Part shown: positions 4,825-7,742 of the stretch, piece by piece
Layout: every line of letters begins with the position of its first letter
Numbering within the stretch: position 1 is the stretch's first letter
Assembly: GCA_947177925.1 (NCBI GenBank)
Contig: CAMWWJ010000156.1
Location: 1-7,742 of the forward strand
Length of the DNA: 7,742 bases
Direction of reading: 5' to 3'
Origin: an uncultured Lachnospiraceae bacterium
GTDB taxonomy: Bacteria; Bacillota; Clostridia; Lachnospirales; Lachnospiraceae
Made by a program: the position numbers and the translations under genes
Notes under the pieces: generated by a model
What the model saw: the letters and a program-made list of their open reading frames with translations, nothing else
What the model was told of the DNA's origin: nothing
Databases searched by the model: none

Positions 4825-7611
4825 GTGAATCACTCTGATTTTGTAATAAATGGAACAACACTGATTTCTTATGAAGGCACGGATTATTCCGTGTCTATTC
4901 CCCGTTCCGTTGAAACAATTGCACAGGATGCCTTTGAAAATAATATGGTAGTAGAACGGATTACGGTTCCAAAAACTGTGGAACAAATCGGAGCCGGAGC
5001 TTTTGCGGGATGTGGAAATCTAAAAGAAGTAAATATTCCGGCATCGGTAACGGAAGTGGGTTCAGGAGCCTTTGCAAACTGTCCTAAATTAAGTACGATT
5101 CTGGTAGATCCTGCGAATAAGCAGTTTCAATGCCTGAATGGTGTTCTTTATAACAAAGATAGAACAAAACTTTATCAGGTGCTGGCAGGGCGTAAGGGAG
5201 ACAGCTTTTCTTTTCCTGATTCCGTAAAAGAAGTTGAGAAATATGCATTTTGGGGCTGTGATAATATCAAGCAGATTAATTTCGGAAAAGGGCTTACGTC
5301 CATGCCAGAATATGCATTTTCAAACTGCAGGGGGCTGAAAAACATTACGATTCCCAATGTGGCAGTCTCTATTGATTTAAAGGCATTTGAAGATTGCGTG
5401 AATTTGGAAGAAGCATATATTCCGCCTTCCGTACTTTCGATTCATGAAACTGCGTTTGACGGCTGTGGCAAGCTGAAGCTTTTGTATGAGGAAGGAACCT
5501 TTGCTTCAAAGTATGATGAAACTTTTGAAACAACCAACGTTTCCACTACGGATTATGAGGAAAGTGAAAATACACAAATACGGCCAAGTGAAGCCGGAAA
5601 ACAAACTATAAGCGGAAATGAGACAAAAGAGGAAGAAAATGGCGGTTGGGTTGCAGATGTGAGCAATCTGGATGTTACGAAACTGCAGGACGGAATGGAA
5701 AGAACGGAGACCAGTGACGTTATGGGGAAGACAAAAATCGTCTCTTCTCAGGCAGTAGTCTTTTTAGATAATACAAAGATGCAGGTACAGGATGGTGAAA
5801 GAAAAGCAGCGGAAGCGAAAACAGAGCAGACTGCTGATGAAAACAGCAAAGAAGAAAGCCGTCCGGCTACTTTCTACGAAGATGAGGAAATCGTAGAAAA
5901 ATATGTGGTAGTAGATGGAAAGACCATAGCTGACAGAGCATTTTATCAAAATTATGATTTAAAGGAATATGATATTCCACAGGGGATTGAAAGGATTGGA
6001 GATTTTACATTTGCCTATACCAGTTTATCTTCCATACAAATACCGTATGGAGTAAAAAGCATTGGCTACGGGGCATTTTATAAGTGTAAGAATCTATCCT
6101 CCGTGACGATTCCCCAGACAGTATCCACAATAGAGCCGTCCGCCTTTGAAGATGCGGCATGGCTGGAAAACTGGAGAAACGGACCGGATGTAAGCGACTT
6201 TTTAGTAGTTGGAAACGGAATTTTAATTGGATACAAAGGAAATGCGGTCAAAGTAATACTCCCGGAAAATGTAAGAAAAATCGGGGCAAACGTATTTGAA
6301 GGCCACAGTGAGATTACCAGTGTGAGCCTTCCAGATAAGATAGAAGAAATCGGAGAAGAAGCATTTAAGGATTGTACAGCCTTAAAAAGTGTCACAGGTG
6401 GAAATTATTTAGAAAAGATTTGTGACAGGGCATTTTTAAATTGTCCTTTAGAGACCATCCGTATTCCGGCTTCTGTAACCCATATGGGTCTTCGGGCTTT
6501 TGATCAGGATAATAACGGAAAATCAGACAGTGTAGTATTTTTGGGCAATACCCTTCCAAAGATTTCCTGTGAAAAGACAGCTGCCAGATTTACCAATGCC
6601 GATTATAGGAAGCCTGTCCTTAACAGTGTGGAAGTGGCAGTGGTCAATAATGGAATCGAAGATGTAACAGATACGATATTGGATGATAAAAATATGGGCT
6701 TTCGGGGAATTGTATGCAGTATTTCCAAAGAGCCTTCCGGTACGGCAAGGGGTACTGTTTATGTAAAATATGTTTCCAATGGAGAGAACGGCTATCCGGT
6801 TACAGTGCCGGAAGTAGTGTGGATTTATGGAAAAGAGTATGATGTAGAGTCCATAAATAAAGAAGCATATCATGATTTTTCAGATGATGAAGAGCAAGAA
6901 GCAGATGAAAGCCAGCAGGAGGCTGGCAGTGGACAGAATGAAACCACTGATACAGAAGAAACGAAAGAAAGCACTACGGCAGCTAATATCCAGTTTGAAA
7001 CCACTCATCCGAAATATAAAGAAAATGAAACAGTAGGTGCTTCATTTTCAAGCAATGCAGAAGATTACATAGTAACGCTGGCAGAAAACAAGGAGGAAGA
7101 AGCACAGCTAAGAGAAGCTTTGGAAAAAGGATATGGAGCCGTTAATGAAGAAAATTTCCTGTCCTTTGATTTATCCATGAAAACAACAAAAGGCAATGTG
7201 GAGATTCAAAATCTTGGAAAGGAAAGACTCACGGTTGCCATTCCAGTTAGCAGCACATGGATAGATACCCCTATCGTTGCCGTATGTCTGGACAACAACG
7301 GACAGCTGGAATTTTCTGCCTGCAAGCAGTATGCAGCAGGGAAGGACAGTTATGTAACCTTTGAAGCCAAGCATTTTTCACCCTATGGCTTGTATCAGGG
7401 AGAGAATGTGCCACAGTCTTTTAAAGATGCTTTTGATGCCAAGATAGCTATGCGAAAAGGAGCAGAGTTTGACATTGACTATGGAAGAAAGGACGTGTCA
7501 CCGGATACAGGAGACTATTTAGAGCCTAAGTGGTTTTTGGCAATAGGGCTTTTGGCATTAGCATTATTCTTATTTTTTAAGAAGGATGGGAAGAATGTTC
7601 TGGTAAAATAG
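4735..7611 (+). CDS. LRR_5 (BspA-type) surface protein with acidic linkers and PxTGD sorting signal
   Basis: A 958-residue secreted, probably wall-anchored protein. Residues 1-30 form a signal peptide with likely cleavage after NVGA. LRR_5 block A (about 39-262) has seven cores and block B (about 386-610) eight, ending in a possible calcium loop (590-598). Between them, 266-382 is a Glu/Thr/Lys-rich linker holding a hydrophobic patch (AVVFLDNTK, near 340-350). Residues 610-715 contain a VTVPEVVWIYGKEYDVESI stretch resembling a degenerate LRR_5 cap. An acidic linker (716-750) leads to the HFSPYG module (777-887), then SPDTGD (922-927), a hydrophobic segment (933-948) and a KK tail. It lacks the Flg_new and poly-Asn parts of its neighbour but shares its anchor and pre-anchor module, so the two are probably paralogues or module-sharing partners. 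The 8-nt gap and shared stop/SD point to one operon with the upstream sortase. A binding or adhesion role is inferred from the family; the ligand is unknown. Confidence 0.93.
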   Translation: MGKKVRKSISVLLLALAIAVTQIPASNVGAVNHSDFVINGTTLISYEGTDYSVSIPRSVETIAQDAFENNMVVERITVPKTVEQIGAGAFAGCGNLKEVNIPASVTEVGSGAFANCPKLSTILVDPANKQFQCLNGVLYNKDRTKLYQVLAGRKGDSFSFPDSVKEVEKYAFWGCDNIKQINFGKGLTSMPEYAFSNCRGLKNITIPNVAVSIDLKAFEDCVNLEEAYIPPSVLSIHETAFDGCGKLKLLYEEGTFASKYDETFETTNVSTTDYEESENTQIRPSEAGKQTISGNETKEEENGGWVADVSNLDVTKLQDGMERTETSDVMGKTKIVSSQAVVFLDNTKMQVQDGERKAAEAKTEQTADENSKEESRPATFYEDEEIVEKYVVVDGKTIADRAFYQNYDLKEYDIPQGIERIGDFTFAYTSLSSIQIPYGVKSIGYGAFYKCKNLSSVTIPQTVSTIEPSAFEDAAWLENWRNGPDVSDFLVVGNGILIGYKGNAVKVILPENVRKIGANVFEGHSEITSVSLPDKIEEIGEEAFKDCTALKSVTGGNYLEKICDRAFLNCPLETIRIPASVTHMGLRAFDQDNNGKSDSVVFLGNTLPKISCEKTAARFTNADYRKPVLNSVEVAVVNNGIEDVTDTILDDKNMGFRGIVCSISKEPSGTARGTVYVKYVSNGENGYPVTVPEVVWIYGKEYDVESINKEAYHDFSDDEEQEADESQQEAGSGQNETTDTEETKESTTAANIQFETTHPKYKENETVGASFSSNAEDYIVTLAENKEEEAQLREALEKGYGAVNEENFLSFDLSMKTTKGNVEIQNLGKERLTVAIPVSSTWIDTPIVAVCLDNNGQLEFSACKQYAAGKDSYVTFEAKHFSPYGLYQGENVPQSFKDAFDAKIAMRKGAEFDIDYGRKDVSPDTGDYLEPKWFLAIGLLALALFLFFKKDGKNVLVK
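4849..5520 (+). repeat. LRR_5 block A of the second surface protein
   Basis: Seven cores: IAQDAFENN, IGAGAFAGC, VGSGAFANC, VEKYAFWGC, MPEYAFSNC, IDLKAFEDC and IHETAFDGC. The NKQFQCLNGVLYNKDRTKL stretch between cores 3 and 4 is the longer insert typical of BspA-type proteins. The block closes with a short Y-E-E-G-T-F-A-S-K-Y cap. Confidence 0.87.
5890..6564 (+). repeat. LRR_5 block B of the second surface protein
   Basis: Eight cores: IADRAFYQN, IGDFTFAYT, IGYGAFYKC, IEPSAFEDA, IGANVFEGH, IGEEAFKDC, ICDRAFLNC and MGLRAFDQD. A longer turn with DFLVVGNGILIGYKG lies after core 4. The conserved cysteine is kept in only some copies. Confidence 0.85.
7063..7395 (+). other. C-terminal HFSPYG module, copy in the second protein
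   Basis: Residues 777-887. DYIVTLAENKEEEAQLREAL corresponds to NFIVKITDSEEARAAMEQAL of the upstream protein, EKGYGAVNEENFLSFDLSM to its EYG...FFAMDISL segment, and FEAKHFSPYGLY to FVATHFSPYGVY. Lengths are nearly equal (111 against 112 residues). Confidence 0.75.
7498..7608 (+). other. Putative sortase sorting signal of the second protein (SPDTGD)
   Basis: SPDTGD at residues 922-927 is followed by YLE, PKWFLAIGL, a hydrophobic run to residue 948 and a K-K-D-G-K tail. It matches the upstream protein's signal in motif, spacing and the PKWFLAIGL core, so both should be handled by the same sortase. Confidence 0.82.
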
Positions 7612-7630
7612 ATAGTATATGAGAAGGCGC

Positions 7631-7673
7631 AGAGGAGGGAGACGGATGGATTTTGGTCTTCCTCTTTTTCTTT
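7631..7673 (+). terminator. Probable Rho-independent terminator of the sortase-substrate operon
   Basis: AGAGGAGGGAGAC (7631-7643) can pair with GTCTTCCTCTTTT (7656-7668) as a continuous 13-bp RNA stem with three G-U pairs and a 12-nt loop. An alternative register pairs AGAC/GTCT and AGAGGA/TCCTCT with a GGG bulge, leaving a T-rich tail (TTTT-C-TTT). It begins 19 nt after the stop of the second surface gene. Stability was judged by eye. Confidence 0.65.
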
Positions 7674-7692
7674 CGTACATAAGATTCAAAAA

Positions 7693-7698
7693 AGGAGG
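7693..7698 (+). promoter_or_regulatory. Ribosome-binding site for the downstream gene
   Basis: A perfect AGGAGG lies 9 nt before a TTG at 7708. No ATG or GTG is better placed before the window ends, so this site argues for the TTG start. Confidence 0.65.
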
Positions 7699-7707
7699 AA
7701 AACAAAA

Positions 7708-7742
7708 TTGTTTTTAAAAAAGTTATTTCAAAGGGATAAGAA
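7708..7742 (+). CDS. Start of an unidentified gene, TTG start (partial, 3' end outside window)
   Basis: Eleven full codons read (M)FLKKLFQRDK before the window ends. The start is chosen from the strong AGGAGG 9 nt upstream and the open frame. The peptide is basic and amphipathic, and too short to assign to a family. It follows the probable terminator, so it is likely transcribed separately or by read-through; no clear -35/-10 pair was seen in the short gap. Confidence 0.55.
   Translation, partial: MFLKKLFQRDK

Noticed and set aside
7646..7717. A 23-codon small ORF starting ATG 7646 with a GGAGG-like sequence before it
   Set aside because: Its ribosome site and start fall inside the terminator hairpin, and its end overlaps the better-supported TTG-start gene. 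The peptide has no recognisable features.

Overview
The window looks like part of a Gram-positive gut Clostridia genome, most likely Lachnospiraceae (Blautia or Ruminococcus-like). This is inferred from moderately AT-rich coding DNA, strong AGGAG ribosome-binding sites, very large LRR_5 (BspA-type) surface proteins, Listeria-Bacteroides (Flg_new / InlB B-type) repeats and C-terminal PxTGD-type sorting signals. Genus is not certain.

Layout, all on the + strand and tightly packed. (1) Bases 1-75 are the last 24 codons of a class B sortase, including the catalytic TLSTC cysteine and the downstream arginine. (2) After a 16-nt gap, 92-4726 encodes a 1544-residue secreted, probably wall-anchored protein: signal peptide, an unrecognised N-terminal region, three LRR_5 blocks separated by non-LRR inserts, three ungapped 59-residue Flg_new repeats, a 15-residue poly-Asn linker, a divergent InlB-like domain, a C-terminal module ending in HFSPYG, and a PTTGD sorting signal. 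(3) After 8 nt, with its Shine-Dalgarno overlapping the previous stop codon, 4735-7611 encodes a 958-residue relative: signal peptide, two LRR_5 blocks split by an acidic linker, a second acidic linker, the same HFSPYG module, and an SPDTGD sorting signal. (4) A probable Rho-independent terminator lies at 7631-7673. (5) A new gene appears to begin with a TTG codon at 7708 and runs off the window end.

The most coherent reading is a dedicated sortase-substrate operon. A class B sortase is followed by two large adhesin-like proteins that share an almost identical membrane-side anchor (PxTGD-x-L-x-PKWFLAIGL) and the domain before it, but differ in their exposed parts. One has neutral Asn/Ser/Thr/Gly linkers and Flg_new stalk repeats; the other has acidic linkers and only LRR modules. 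The sortase would attach both to the cell surface. The ligand and biological role cannot be read from the sequence. No RNA genes, mobile elements, CRISPR arrays or internal promoters were recognised.
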